A program made the position numbers and the translations under genes. From the NCBI RefSeq assembly GCF_023515955.1, contig NZ_CP097322.1, positions 2,544,001 to 2,608,000 of the forward strand: a DNA stretch of 64,000 bases, given 5' to 3'. Shown piece by piece: positions 35,737 to 44,502 of the stretch; the stretch's first letter is position 1, and each line of letters begins with the position of its first letter. Origin of the DNA: Streptomyces sp. RerS4. Its GTDB lineage: Bacteria > Actinomycetota > Actinomycetes > Streptomycetales > Streptomycetaceae. The notes under the pieces are model-generated. The model made no database searches. It was given only the letters and a program-made list of their open reading frames with translations, and had not been told where the DNA came from.

Positions 35737-36707
35737 CCCCGCCGTACGGGCGGGGAGATCTCGGGAGCGGGCGTGGTGCCTGCGGCTGTCGTACTACCCA
35801 GAGTACGCGCCCGTGACCTCGCCGGTTCCCGGGGCGGTCCGCCGAACAGGGCCCGGCGGACCTCCGCGCGGGCCTCGCGCACGGCGGCGCGGGCCGTCCG
35901 CCACACGCCGCGTACGACATGTCCGACAGGGGTGGCCACGTGCCGGTACACCCAGGCGGCCGGCCGCGCGACGCAGCCGCGCCACAGCCACCGCAGTCCG
36001 CGCCCGAAGGCCCTGGTGACGCGGCCGGCGAGGTGCCAGGCGGCGACGAGGACCCGCCCGAGCGGTATCAGGACGTGCCGGTACAGAAGCCCGAGCGGCG
36101 GCGCGAGCACGTAACGCCACACCCCGACCAACAGCCACAGCAGCCCCTTCGCGACCGGGACCAGGACGTGGCGCCACAGGGCGACCCACGGCCAGACGAA
36201 CACGGCGGCGAACATGCGCGGCAGCAGCCACCGCAGCCCGTGCCCGAGCGGGGTCAGCACCGCCCGGTAGATCCAGGCCAGGGGCGGCGCCACGAGGTGC
36301 CGCAGCACCCACCCGCTCCCGGATCCGAGGGGCACGAGGACGTAGCGGCCGAAGGCGAGGACCACCCAGGAGAGTCCCCGGCCGACCGGCCGCAGCAGGT
36401 ACCGGTACAGGGCGGACGCCACGGGCGTGACGACGTAGCGCCACAGCCCGACCCAGGGCCAGTAGAAGACGAGAAGGGCGAGGGGCCGCAGCACATGAGC
36501 CCACAGCCGCACGCCCAGCCATCCCAGCGCCTTCCCGGCGGGCCCGAGGACATGGCGGCGCACGGTCCGGGCGCCGGCGACGAGGAGGTCCCAGACCACC
36601 CGTACGGGCAGCACCACCAACACCGCCACGATCTTGACCGGCACCCGCACGACACCGACCAGGCACCCGTCCCCACCGGCCCCGGCCTGTGACTTCTCGA
36701 TCTTCAT
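35733..36707 (-). CDS. Trp/Tyr-rich internally repeated membrane protein, function unknown
   Basis: The start MKIEKSQAG at 36707 gives 324 residues. The protein is built of roughly 30-residue repeats with the pattern W..LWRYVL.P....LYRHVL.PLGR.L: examples are GLWRYVVTPVASALYRYLLRP, AFGRYVLVPLGSG, WIYRAVLTPLGHGLRWL, ALWRHVLVPVAKGLLWL, GVWRYVLAPPLGLLYRHVLIP. Each repeat pairs a hydrophobic stretch with an Arg/His-Val turn and a Pro, suggesting amphipathic or re-entrant helices at the membrane. No enzyme motif is seen. It follows a terminator after the radical SAM gene and is coupled to the DUF2344 gene. Confidence 0.8.
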   Translation of the reverse strand: MKIEKSQAGAGGDGCLVGVVRVPVKIVAVLVVLPVRVVWDLLVAGARTVRRHVLGPAGKALGWLGVRLWAHVLRPLALLVFYWPWVGLWRYVVTPVASALYRYLLRPVGRGLSWVVLAFGRYVLVPLGSGSGWVLRHLVAPPLAWIYRAVLTPLGHGLRWLLPRMFAAVFVWPWVALWRHVLVPVAKGLLWLLVGVWRYVLAPPLGLLYRHVLIPLGRVLVAAWHLAGRVTRAFGRGLRWLWRGCVARPAAWVYRHVATPVGHVVRGVWRTARAAVREARAEVRRALFGGPPREPARSRARTLGSTTAAGTTPAPEISPPVRRG

Positions 36708-36769
36708 ACGGCTAAGGACACCAGAAGCCGCCGCATCGTTGCGCCGCCCCGGACTCGATCCGGAAACGA

Positions 36770-36802
36770 ACGAACCCCCCGACCGCGCGCGGTGGGGGGC
36801 TC
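36770..36802 (-). terminator. Terminator after the radical SAM gene
   Basis: GAGCCCCCCACCG pairs with CGGTCGGGGGGTTC around CGCG, immediately downstream of the stop at 36809, followed by GTTCGTTT. It splits the radical SAM gene from the repeat protein and DUF2344 gene. Confidence 0.8.
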
Positions 36803-36808
36803 GTCGAC

Positions 36809-38731
36809 CTACTTCACGACCGACAGGGGCAGCAGCTTCTTGCCCGTCGGACCGATCTGGATCTCGGTCTGCATCTGCGGGCACACGCCACAGTCGAAGC
36901 ACGGGGTCCAGCGGCAGTCCTCGACCTCGGTCTCGTCGAGGGCGTCCTGCCAGTCCTCCCAGAGCCAGTCCTTGTCGAGGCCGGAGTCGAGGTGGTCCCA
37001 GGGGAGGACCTCCTCGTAGGTGCGCTCGCGGGTGGTGTACCAGGCGACGTCGACACCGTAGGCGGGCAGCGTCTTCTCGGCGGCCTGCATCCAGCGGTCG
37101 TACGAGAAGTGCTCGCGCCAGCCGTCGAAGCGGCCGCCCGACTCGTAGACGGCGCGGATGACGTCGCCGACGCGGCGGTCACCGCGTGAGAGGAGGCCCT
37201 CGACGATGCCCGGCTTGCCGTCGTGGTAGCGGAAGCCGATGGAGCGGCCGTACTTCTTGTCGGCGCGGATCTTGTCGCGGAGCTTGCCCAGGCGGGCGTC
37301 CGTCTCCTCGGCCGACAGCTGCGGCGCCCACTGGAAGGGGGTGTGCGGCTTCGGGACGAATCCACCGATCGAGACCGTGCAGCGGATGTCGTTCTGGCCG
37401 GAGACCTCGCGGCCCTTGGCGATGACGTTGACGGCCATGTCGCCGATCTGGAGGACGTCCTCGTCGGTCTCGGTGGGCAGGCCGCACATGAAGTACAGCT
37501 TCACCTGGCGCCAGCCGTTGCCGTACGCGGTGGCGACGGTACGGATCAGGTCCTCTTCGGAGACCATCTTGTTGATGACCTTGCGCATGCGCTCGGAGCC
37601 GCCCTCGGGGGCGAAGGTCAGGCCGGAGCGGCGACCGTTGCGGGTCAGCTCGTTGGCCAGGTCCACGTTGAAGGCGTCCACGCGGGTCGACGGCAGGGAC
37701 AGGCCCACCTTGTCGTCCGTGTAGCGGTCCGCGAGGCCCTTGGCGATGTCCGCGATCTCGGAGTGGTCCGCCGAGGACAGCGACAGGAGGCCGACCTCCT
37801 CGAAGCCCGTCGCCTTGAGACCCTTCTCGACCATCTCGCCGATGCCGGTGATGCTTCGCTCCCGCACGGGGCGCGTGATCATGCCGGCCTGGCAGAAACG
37901 GCAGCCGCGGGTGCAACCGCGGAAGATCTCCACGGACATCCGCTCGTGGACGGTCTCGGCGAGCGGGACCAGGGGCTGCTTGGGGTAGGGCCACTCGTCG
38001 AGGTCCATGACCGTGTGCTTGGAGACGCGCCACGGAACGCCGGAGCGGTTCGGCACGACACGGCCGATGCGGCCGTCCTCCAGGTACTCCACGTCGTAGA
38101 AGCCCGGCACGTACACGCCGCCGGTCTTCGCGAGGCGCAGCAGGACCTCCTCGCGCCCGCCCGGACGGCCTTCGGCCTTCCAGGCGCGGATGATCTCGGT
38201 CATGTCGAGGACGGCCTGCTCGCCGTCGCCGATGACGGCGCAGTCGATGAAGTCGGCGATCGGCTCGGGGTTGAACGCCGCGTGCCCGCCCGCGAGGACG
38301 ATGGGGTGGTCGACCGTACGGTCCTTGGACTCCAGCGGGATGCCCGCGAGGTCCAGGGCCGTGAGCATGTTGGTGTAGCCGAGCTCGGTGGAGAAGGAGA
38401 GCCCGAAGACGTCGAAGGCGCCGACGGGTCGGTGCGAGTCGACGGTGAACTGGGGCACCTTGTGCTCGCGCATCAGTTCTTCGAGGTCGGGCCAGACCGA
38501 GTAGGTGCGCTCGGCGAGGACGCCCTCGCGCTCGTTGAGCACCTCGTAGAGGATCATGACGCCCTGGTTGGGCAGCCCGACCTCGTACGCGTCCGGGTAC
38601 ATGAGCGCCCAGCGGACGTCACACGACTCCCAGGGCTTCACCGTGGAATTGAGCTCACCACCGACGTACTGGATGGGCTTCTGCACATGCGGGAGCAGAG
38701 CTTCGAGCTGTGGGAAGACCGACTCGGACAT
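36809..38731 (-). CDS. B12-type radical SAM protein (TIGR03960 family)
   Basis: The 640-residue protein starts MSESVFPQLEALLPHV. An N-terminal Rossmann-like, B12-binding-type domain (about 30-190, with GLPNQGVMILYEVLN and LAGGHAAFNPEPIADF) precedes the radical SAM core with the cluster motif CTRGCRFC (CxxxCxxC) in the IFRGCTRGCRFCQAGM context. The C-terminus has a second Cys group, CRWTPCFDCGVC, that could hold another cluster or disulfide. The substrate is unknown. The DUF2344 partner is encoded one gene downstream. The DxHxxG cobalamin-lower-ligand motif is not seen. Confidence 0.93.
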   Translation of the reverse strand: MSESVFPQLEALLPHVQKPIQYVGGELNSTVKPWESCDVRWALMYPDAYEVGLPNQGVMILYEVLNEREGVLAERTYSVWPDLEELMREHKVPQFTVDSHRPVGAFDVFGLSFSTELGYTNMLTALDLAGIPLESKDRTVDHPIVLAGGHAAFNPEPIADFIDCAVIGDGEQAVLDMTEIIRAWKAEGRPGGREEVLLRLAKTGGVYVPGFYDVEYLEDGRIGRVVPNRSGVPWRVSKHTVMDLDEWPYPKQPLVPLAETVHERMSVEIFRGCTRGCRFCQAGMITRPVRERSITGIGEMVEKGLKATGFEEVGLLSLSSADHSEIADIAKGLADRYTDDKVGLSLPSTRVDAFNVDLANELTRNGRRSGLTFAPEGGSERMRKVINKMVSEEDLIRTVATAYGNGWRQVKLYFMCGLPTETDEDVLQIGDMAVNVIAKGREVSGQNDIRCTVSIGGFVPKPHTPFQWAPQLSAEETDARLGKLRDKIRADKKYGRSIGFRYHDGKPGIVEGLLSRGDRRVGDVIRAVYESGGRFDGWREHFSYDRWMQAAEKTLPAYGVDVAWYTTRERTYEEVLPWDHLDSGLDKDWLWEDWQDALDETEVEDCRWTPCFDCGVCPQMQTEIQIGPTGKKLLPLSVVK

Positions 38732-38807
38732 CACGCGACTTTCGTGAAGCGGGCAGGGGGCGACTCTCCAGAGTACCCGAGGCGGGCCGATCCCCCGCTC
38801 GCGATGA

Positions 38808-40331
38808 TCACCCGAGGGCGGCGCGCAGGGCGGGGTCGGACGCCTCGGCCCAGACGTCCGGGAGGTCTCGCTCGCCGCGTTCCGCGCGCGCTTCCTCGCG
38901 GCCGTGGAGAAGGCCCCAGGTGAAGGAGGGTTCGCCGGCGCCGTGGGCCTGGTGGGTCAGGTCCCGCAGGGCGGTGCGGGCGACGACGCTGTCCTGGTGT
39001 TCGCCCAGCAGGTTCTGGACGGACTTCATGGCCTTGGCGAGCTCCTCGGCGGACGTGCCGAGGGCGGGCTCGGCGGCCTCCGCCGCGTAGCGGGCGCGTT
39101 TGGCGGCCTTGCGGGCGTCGTGCAGGGCGTGGTCGCGCGCCTCCCCCGGGTCCAGGGAAAGGGCGTGGTCGACGCGGGCGGCGAGGCGGCCGTAGTCGCG
39201 CAGGATCGCTTTCGGCAGCCCCTTGGCGGCGGGTTTCGCGGCGCCGGACAGCAGCGGGGGGTCGGCGAGCAGGCCTTCGAGGCTGTCGAGGAGGGCCAGG
39301 TGGCGGGGGTTGTCGAGGGCGGCGAGGGCGAGGCGGCGGGAGGCGGAGCGGCGGGTCTTGTTCCAGGTGCGCAGGCGCTTTCGGACCGGGCCGGCGAGGA
39401 GGGTGCGGGGGAGCTCGGCGATCGCGGCCTCGAAGTGCTCGTGGAGGACCTCCTGGTCCCGGTCGACGCCGAGTTCTCCGCCGAGCCGGCGCAGTTCCTC
39501 GCCGATGGGGTCGGTGACCTCGCGGTCGAGGACCTTGCGGTAGGTCTTGAAGGCGCTGCGCAGCCGGCGGGCGGCGACCCGCATCCGGTGCACGGAGTCG
39601 GGTTGGTCGCGGCGTACGGCGGGGTCCTGGGCGATGAGGGCGTCGACCTGTTCGCGCACGTACGCCAGGACGTGGGCGCCGGTGGTGCCGTCCTCGGCCG
39701 CGTCGGCGGCGGGCCTGGGGGCGGGTTCGGTGCCGGTCTCGGCGAGGGCGCGGGCGAGTTTGGAGGGGGCGTCGGAGACCTTGAGTCCGGCCTTCTTGAA
39801 GGCCTTCTCGACGGCGTCGAGGAGGCCGGGGTCGACTCCGTCGGCGAGTTCGACCTCGACCTCGGTCCAGGTGGCGGTGGTGTCGTCGCGTTCGGCGGTG
39901 ACGGCGTCGGTGCTGAGTTCGGCCAGGAGCGTGCCGTCGGCGTCGAGGAGGTGGCTGATCCGGCGGGAGGAGAGCAGCCGGACCTGGGGGCGCAGGTCGG
40001 CGCGGCGGACCCGGGAGCGGACCAGGGCGGCGAGGGGACCGGGCACGGTGTCGCTGAGGTCGGCCCGGACCTCGTCGCGCACGCCGGGGGCGACGGGGAG
40101 TTTGAGGTGCCAGCCGGCGTCCGCGCCGCCGGTGCGGCGGCGCAGGGTGAGACCGTCGGCGGCGAGCCGGTGGTCGGGGGTGTCGTAGTAGACGGCGTCG
40201 AGGTCGGCGGTGCCCTGGTCGAGGACGGCCGCGATGCCGGCCGTCCCCGTCAGATCCGGCACCCCGCGCCGCTCCGCCTTGGGCTTCGTGAACTCGAATT
40301 TCCGCTCGATTTCGCGCTGCGTGTCCGCCAT
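38808..40331 (-). CDS. CYTH-CHAD domain protein
   Basis: The 507-residue protein joins a CYTH triphosphate-tunnel domain (about 1-200, starting QREIERKFEF, the ExExK-type signature) to a CHAD helical domain (about 220-500) with the conserved RMRVAARRLRSAFKTYR and HDARKAAKRARYAAE histidine/lysine-rich segments. CYTH enzymes hydrolyse inorganic triphosphate or related anions; CHAD domains bind polyphosphate. A role in polyphosphate handling is therefore likely. It lies 75 bases after rodA in the same direction. Catalytic activity cannot be confirmed from sequence alone. Confidence 0.92.
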   Translation of the reverse strand: MADTQREIERKFEFTKPKAERRGVPDLTGTAGIAAVLDQGTADLDAVYYDTPDHRLAADGLTLRRRTGGADAGWHLKLPVAPGVRDEVRADLSDTVPGPLAALVRSRVRRADLRPQVRLLSSRRISHLLDADGTLLAELSTDAVTAERDDTTATWTEVEVELADGVDPGLLDAVEKAFKKAGLKVSDAPSKLARALAETGTEPAPRPAADAAEDGTTGAHVLAYVREQVDALIAQDPAVRRDQPDSVHRMRVAARRLRSAFKTYRKVLDREVTDPIGEELRRLGGELGVDRDQEVLHEHFEAAIAELPRTLLAGPVRKRLRTWNKTRRSASRRLALAALDNPRHLALLDSLEGLLADPPLLSGAAKPAAKGLPKAILRDYGRLAARVDHALSLDPGEARDHALHDARKAAKRARYAAEAAEPALGTSAEELAKAMKSVQNLLGEHQDSVVARTALRDLTHQAHGAGEPSFTWGLLHGREEARAERGERDLPDVWAEASDPALRAALG

Positions 40332-40406
40332 GGATCGAATCTAATCCTGAACGGAACGCGACGTCAGGGTGAACAACGGATTCGACCGAGATCCACCGGA
40401 GGAGAG

Positions 40407-41609
40407 CTACGCGGACAGCGGACGCTGGACCCGGATCGACTGGAGCAGTCCGACCGCCACCCACACCGCGAACATCGACGAACCTCCGTAGGACACGAAC
40501 GGCAGCGGCAGACCGGCCACCGGCATGATCCCCAGGTTCATCCCGATGTTCTCGAAGGCCTGGAACGCGAACCAGGCGATGATTCCGCCGGCCACGATGG
40601 TCCCGTACAGCTCGGTGGTGGCGCGGGCGATCATGCAGGCGCGCCACAGCACCACCCCGAGCAGGCCGAGGATCAGGATGCCGCCGACGAAGCCGAGCTC
40701 CTCCCCCGCCACCGTGAACACGAAGTCCGTCTGCTGCTCCGGCACGAACTGGCCGGTGGTCTGCGGGCCCTTGAACAGGCCGGAGCCCGTCAGGCCGCCG
40801 CCGCCGATCGCGATCCGCGCCTGGTTGGTGTTGTAGCCGGCGCCCGCGGGGTCGAGCTCGGGGTTGGCGAAGGCGGCGAAGCGGTTGATCTGGTACTGGT
40901 CGAGCACGCCCAGCTGCCAGACCAGGAGCGCGCCGGCCGTCCCGGCGCCGATGAGCCCGAGCACCCAGCGGTTGGAGGCCCCGGAGGCCAGCAGCACCCC
41001 GAGGACGATCACGACCATCACCATGACCGACCCGAGGTCGGGCATCAGCATCACGATGCCCATGGGGGCCGCGGCCAGACACAGCGCCTTGACGACGGTC
41101 CGGTGCTCGGGATGCTCCAGGTCGCCCGCGTCCACCCGGGCCGCCAGCAGCATCGCCATCACCAGGATGATCGTGACCTTCACGAACTCCGAGGGCTGGA
41201 GCGAGAAGCCACCGCCGACGACGATCCAGGCGTGGGCGCCGTTGATGGTGGCGCCGAGCGGGGTGAGGACGGCCGCGACCAGCACGAGCGAGAGCCCGTA
41301 CAGGACGGGGACGGCGCCGCGCAGGTTGCGGTGGCCCAGGAGGACCGTCCCGATCATCAGGACCAGGCCGATGCCGGTGTTGAGCAGGTGGCGCCAGAGG
41401 AAGTACTGCGGGTCGCCCTGGTTGAGGTAGTCGCGGTGGCGGGTCGCGGACCACACCAGCAGGGCGCCGATGAGTGACAGTGCCAGTGCCGACAGCAGTA
41501 TCGACCAGTCGAGCCGGCGCAGGACCGAGTCGCGGGCCGTCAGCCGGGTGAGCGGGCCCTTGCGGGGCGCGTACCGGGACACGGAGAACTTGTTGGCGGT
41601 CTGCATCAT
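40407..41609 (-). CDS. rodA: RodA/FtsW family lipid II polymerase (SEDS)
   Basis: SEDS glycosyltransferase that polymerises lipid II with its partner PBP2. The roughly 400-residue product has about ten membrane helices and SEDS signatures: WRHLLNTGIG, INGAHAWIVVGGGFSLQPSEFVK, MPDLGSV with the catalytic aspartate, GFVGGILILGLLGVVLWR and GLPLPFVSYGGSSM. The exact start among GTG-ATG-ATG at 41612-41606 is open. It begins four to ten bases after the pbp2 stop. In S. coelicolor the gene at this place is called sfr and takes part in spore-wall synthesis. Confidence 0.96.
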   Translation of the reverse strand: MMQTANKFSVSRYAPRKGPLTRLTARDSVLRRLDWSILLSALALSLIGALLVWSATRHRDYLNQGDPQYFLWRHLLNTGIGLVLMIGTVLLGHRNLRGAVPVLYGLSLVLVAAVLTPLGATINGAHAWIVVGGGFSLQPSEFVKVTIILVMAMLLAARVDAGDLEHPEHRTVVKALCLAAAPMGIVMLMPDLGSVMVMVVIVLGVLLASGASNRWVLGLIGAGTAGALLVWQLGVLDQYQINRFAAFANPELDPAGAGYNTNQARIAIGGGGLTGSGLFKGPQTTGQFVPEQQTDFVFTVAGEELGFVGGILILGLLGVVLWRACMIARATTELYGTIVAGGIIAWFAFQAFENIGMNLGIMPVAGLPLPFVSYGGSSMFAVWVAVGLLQSIRVQRPLSA

Positions 41610-41615
41610 CACGTC

Positions 41616-43778
41616 TCAGTCATGCCGCAGGGGCGGCGGGCCGGCGAGCACGGGCGCCAGCTCCTCCGGGGACGGGGGCACGTACGGCTTGATCTCGGGG
41701 GCGTCGATGCTGCCGTCGGGGTGGACGGTGGGCAGCTTCGCCTCCGGCTTGGGCAGGAGGGCCTTGCCGGTGTCCTTGCCGTCCATGGTGAGGCCGTACA
41801 TCGCGTTGTAGATGTTGCGGACGGCGGGGCCCGAGGCGCCGGAGCCGGTGCCGCCCTGGGAGATCGTCATCACGATGGTGAAGTCGTCGGTGTAGGTCGC
41901 CAGCCATGAGGTGGTCTGCTTGCCGTAGACCTGGGCGGTGCCGGTCTTGGCCCGCAGCGGGATCCGGTCGAGCGGCCAGCCGCCGAAGCGCCAGGCGGCG
42001 GTGCCGCCGGGTTCGACGACCATGCGCAGGCCCTTGTCGAGGTCGGCGACGGTCTTGGCGTCGACCGGCAGCTTCCCGTGGGCCTCGGGCTTGATCTCCT
42101 CGATCTTGCCCTCGGGGCTGACCACGGCCTTGCCGACGGTGGGGTTGTAAAGGGTGCCGCCGTTGCTGATGGCGGAGTAGGCGGTGGCCATTTGGATGGG
42201 GGTGACGAGGACGTCGCCCTGGCCGATGGCGAAGTTGATGCTGTCGTAGGCCTTGAGCTGGTTGCCTTCGAGGCAGCTCTCGTAGGCGATCTGCTCGACG
42301 TAGGTGCCGCCCTTCTTGCCCTGCTTGCACCAGGAGGCCTTGTTGGCGTCCCAGAAGCTCTGCTTCCAGTGGCGGTCGGGGATGCGGCCGGTGACCTCGT
42401 TGGGCAGGTCGATGCCGGTCTCGGAGCCGAGTCCGAACTCGCGGGCGGTGCGGTAGAACCAGTCGTGGGCGTCCTTCTTGGGTTCGAGGCCGCCGTCGCG
42501 CTGCCACTCCTTGTGGCCGAGGGCGTAGAAGACGGTGTTGCAGGAGAACTTGAGGGCCTCGCCGAGGGTGATGGGGCCGTGCCCCTTGGACTCGAAGTTC
42601 GCGAAGCTGCGGCCGCCCATGTTGTAGGAGGCGCTGCAGTTGTACTTGTCGTCGAAGGGGTAGCCGGCGCGCACGGCGGCGCTCGCCGAGACCACCTTGA
42701 AGATGGAGCCCGCGGGGGCCTGGCCCTGGATGGCCCGGTTGAGCAGCGGGTAGTTGGAGTCCTTGCTGGTGAGACGGGCGTAGTCCTGGCCGGAGATGCC
42801 GCCGACCCAGACGTTTGGGTCGTAGTCGGGCTGGGAGGCCATGGCGACGACGCGGCCGGTCTTGGTCTCCATGACGACGACGGCGCCGGAGTCGGCCTCG
42901 TACTTGCGGCCGGTGATGTTGTCGGTCTCGTTGCGGACGGTCTTCATCGCCTGCTGGAGCTCGTACTCGGCGACGGCCTGGACCCGGGCGTCGATGCTGG
43001 TGACGAGCGAGGATCCGGCGACGCCCGGGTCGGACTTCGTCTGGTCCATCACCCGTCCGAGGTTGTCGACTTCGTACGAGGTGACCTGCGCCTTGCCGCG
43101 CAACTCCTTGTCGTACGTGCGCTCGATGCCGGAGCGGCCGACCTGGTCGGAGCGCAGGTGCGGCGAGTCGGTGTCCTTGGCCTTCTGGATCTCGTCGTCG
43201 GTGACGGGCGAGAGGTAGCCGAGCACCTGCGCGGTGCGGGCGCCGCCGGGTGCCGGGTAGCGGCGTACGGCGGTGGGTTCGGCGGTGATGCCGGGGAAGT
43301 CCTCGGGGCGTTCGCGGATCTGGAGGGCCTGTTGGGTGGTGGCTTCCATGGTGACGGGGATCGGCTGGTAGGGGGAGCCGTTCCAGCACGGTTTGGGGGT
43401 CTGCGAGTCGCAGAGGCGGATCTTGTCCATGACGTCCTGCGGCTTCATGTCCAGGACTCCGGCGAGGCGGGTCAGGACGGCCTTGCCCCGGTCCTTTATC
43501 CGCATCAGCTCGGTGCGGGACGCGGAGACCACGAGGCGGGTCTCGTTGTCGGCGAGCGGGACGCCGCGGGCGTCGAGGACGGCGCCGCGCACGGCGGGCT
43601 GCACCACCCGCTGGACGTGGTTGCTCCGGGCCTCGTCGGCGTATTCGTGGCCGTTGCGGATCTGGAGGTACCAGAGCCGTCCGCCGAGGGTGAACAGCAG
43701 GGAGAAGACGAGGATCTGGATGATGGCGAGTCGGATCTGCACCCGGGGGGTGCGGCCGGTCTCGGGAATGTTGGTCAT
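41616..43778 (-). CDS. mrdA: Penicillin-binding protein 2 (class B)
   Basis: Transpeptidase that cross-links peptidoglycan together with RodA. The 720-residue product has a short cytoplasmic N-terminus, a membrane helix near residues 15-32, the PBP dimerisation domain (RGAVLDARGVPLADN), and the transpeptidase with active-site SIFK (Ser358 in PAGSIFKVVSA), SCN in KFSCNTVFY, and KTGTAQ. The C-terminal tail is Pro-rich. It overlaps neither neighbour but sits tightly between mreD (16 bases) and rodA. The complete set of motifs argues for an active enzyme. Confidence 0.96.
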   Translation of the reverse strand: MTNIPETGRTPRVQIRLAIIQILVFSLLFTLGGRLWYLQIRNGHEYADEARSNHVQRVVQPAVRGAVLDARGVPLADNETRLVVSASRTELMRIKDRGKAVLTRLAGVLDMKPQDVMDKIRLCDSQTPKPCWNGSPYQPIPVTMEATTQQALQIRERPEDFPGITAEPTAVRRYPAPGGARTAQVLGYLSPVTDDEIQKAKDTDSPHLRSDQVGRSGIERTYDKELRGKAQVTSYEVDNLGRVMDQTKSDPGVAGSSLVTSIDARVQAVAEYELQQAMKTVRNETDNITGRKYEADSGAVVVMETKTGRVVAMASQPDYDPNVWVGGISGQDYARLTSKDSNYPLLNRAIQGQAPAGSIFKVVSASAAVRAGYPFDDKYNCSASYNMGGRSFANFESKGHGPITLGEALKFSCNTVFYALGHKEWQRDGGLEPKKDAHDWFYRTAREFGLGSETGIDLPNEVTGRIPDRHWKQSFWDANKASWCKQGKKGGTYVEQIAYESCLEGNQLKAYDSINFAIGQGDVLVTPIQMATAYSAISNGGTLYNPTVGKAVVSPEGKIEEIKPEAHGKLPVDAKTVADLDKGLRMVVEPGGTAAWRFGGWPLDRIPLRAKTGTAQVYGKQTTSWLATYTDDFTIVMTISQGGTGSGASGPAVRNIYNAMYGLTMDGKDTGKALLPKPEAKLPTVHPDGSIDAPEIKPYVPPSPEELAPVLAGPPPLRHD

Positions 43779-43794
43779 GCGTCGTGCTCCCCCG

Positions 43795-44490
43795 TCACAG
43801 CTTCTTGACGCTCTTCACGCCTTTGACGCCCTTTATGCGACCGGCACGGTTGGCGCGCAGCCGGCTGGTCTTCATGCGCAGGCCGCCGCGCTGGCTGCCG
43901 ATGCGCAGTCCCGTGCCGCCGGCGAGCCAGCCGGAGGACACGTCCTTGCCCTGGGGCGGTCCGCCGCCCGCCTCGACGGCCATCGGGTCGTTCTCGGCCC
44001 GCCGGGCCAGCGCCATGATGAACGGCACCGTGAACGGGGCCAGCAGCAGGTCGTAGAGGGTGGCGGTGAACAGCAGCCCGGTCAGGCCCACGTGTCGGGC
44101 GGCGGTGTCGCCGACGAGGGCGCCCACGCCGGCGTAGAGGAGGGTGGAGCCGATCGCGGCGGCGACGACGGTCAGCATCGGGCCCCAGGCGGAACGGAAC
44201 CGCCCGGAGTCGGGGCGGACCAGGCCGACGAGGTAGCCGATCAGGCACAGGACGAGCGCGTACCGCCCGGCGGCGTGGTCGGCGGGCGGGGCCAGGTCCG
44301 CGAGGAGGCCGGCGCCGAAGCCGATGAGGGCGCCGCCGAGGTGCCCGTAGACCAGGGCGAGGGCGACGACGGTCAGCAGGACGAGGTCGGGGACGGCGCC
44401 CGGGAGCTGGAGCCGCCCGAGGACCGCGACCTGGATGACCAGGGCGACCACGACCAGCGTGGCCGAGAGCAGGATCCGGTTGAAGCGCAT
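43795..44490 (-). CDS. mreD: Rod-shape determining protein MreD
   Basis: Integral membrane component of the Mre complex. The 231-residue product begins MRFNRILLSATLVVVALVIQV and has five to six membrane helices, with the family segment PDLVLLTVVALALVYGHLGGALIGFGAGLLADL. The C-terminal 60 residues form a basic cytoplasmic tail (RANRAGRIKGVKGVKSVKKL), longer than in E. coli MreD. It follows mreC by 12 bases. Confidence 0.93.
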   Translation of the reverse strand: MRFNRILLSATLVVVALVIQVAVLGRLQLPGAVPDLVLLTVVALALVYGHLGGALIGFGAGLLADLAPPADHAAGRYALVLCLIGYLVGLVRPDSGRFRSAWGPMLTVVAAAIGSTLLYAGVGALVGDTAARHVGLTGLLFTATLYDLLLAPFTVPFIMALARRAENDPMAVEAGGGPPQGKDVSSGWLAGGTGLRIGSQRGGLRMKTSRLRANRAGRIKGVKGVKSVKKL

Positions 44491-44502
44491 GGTCGTCGGC
44501 TC

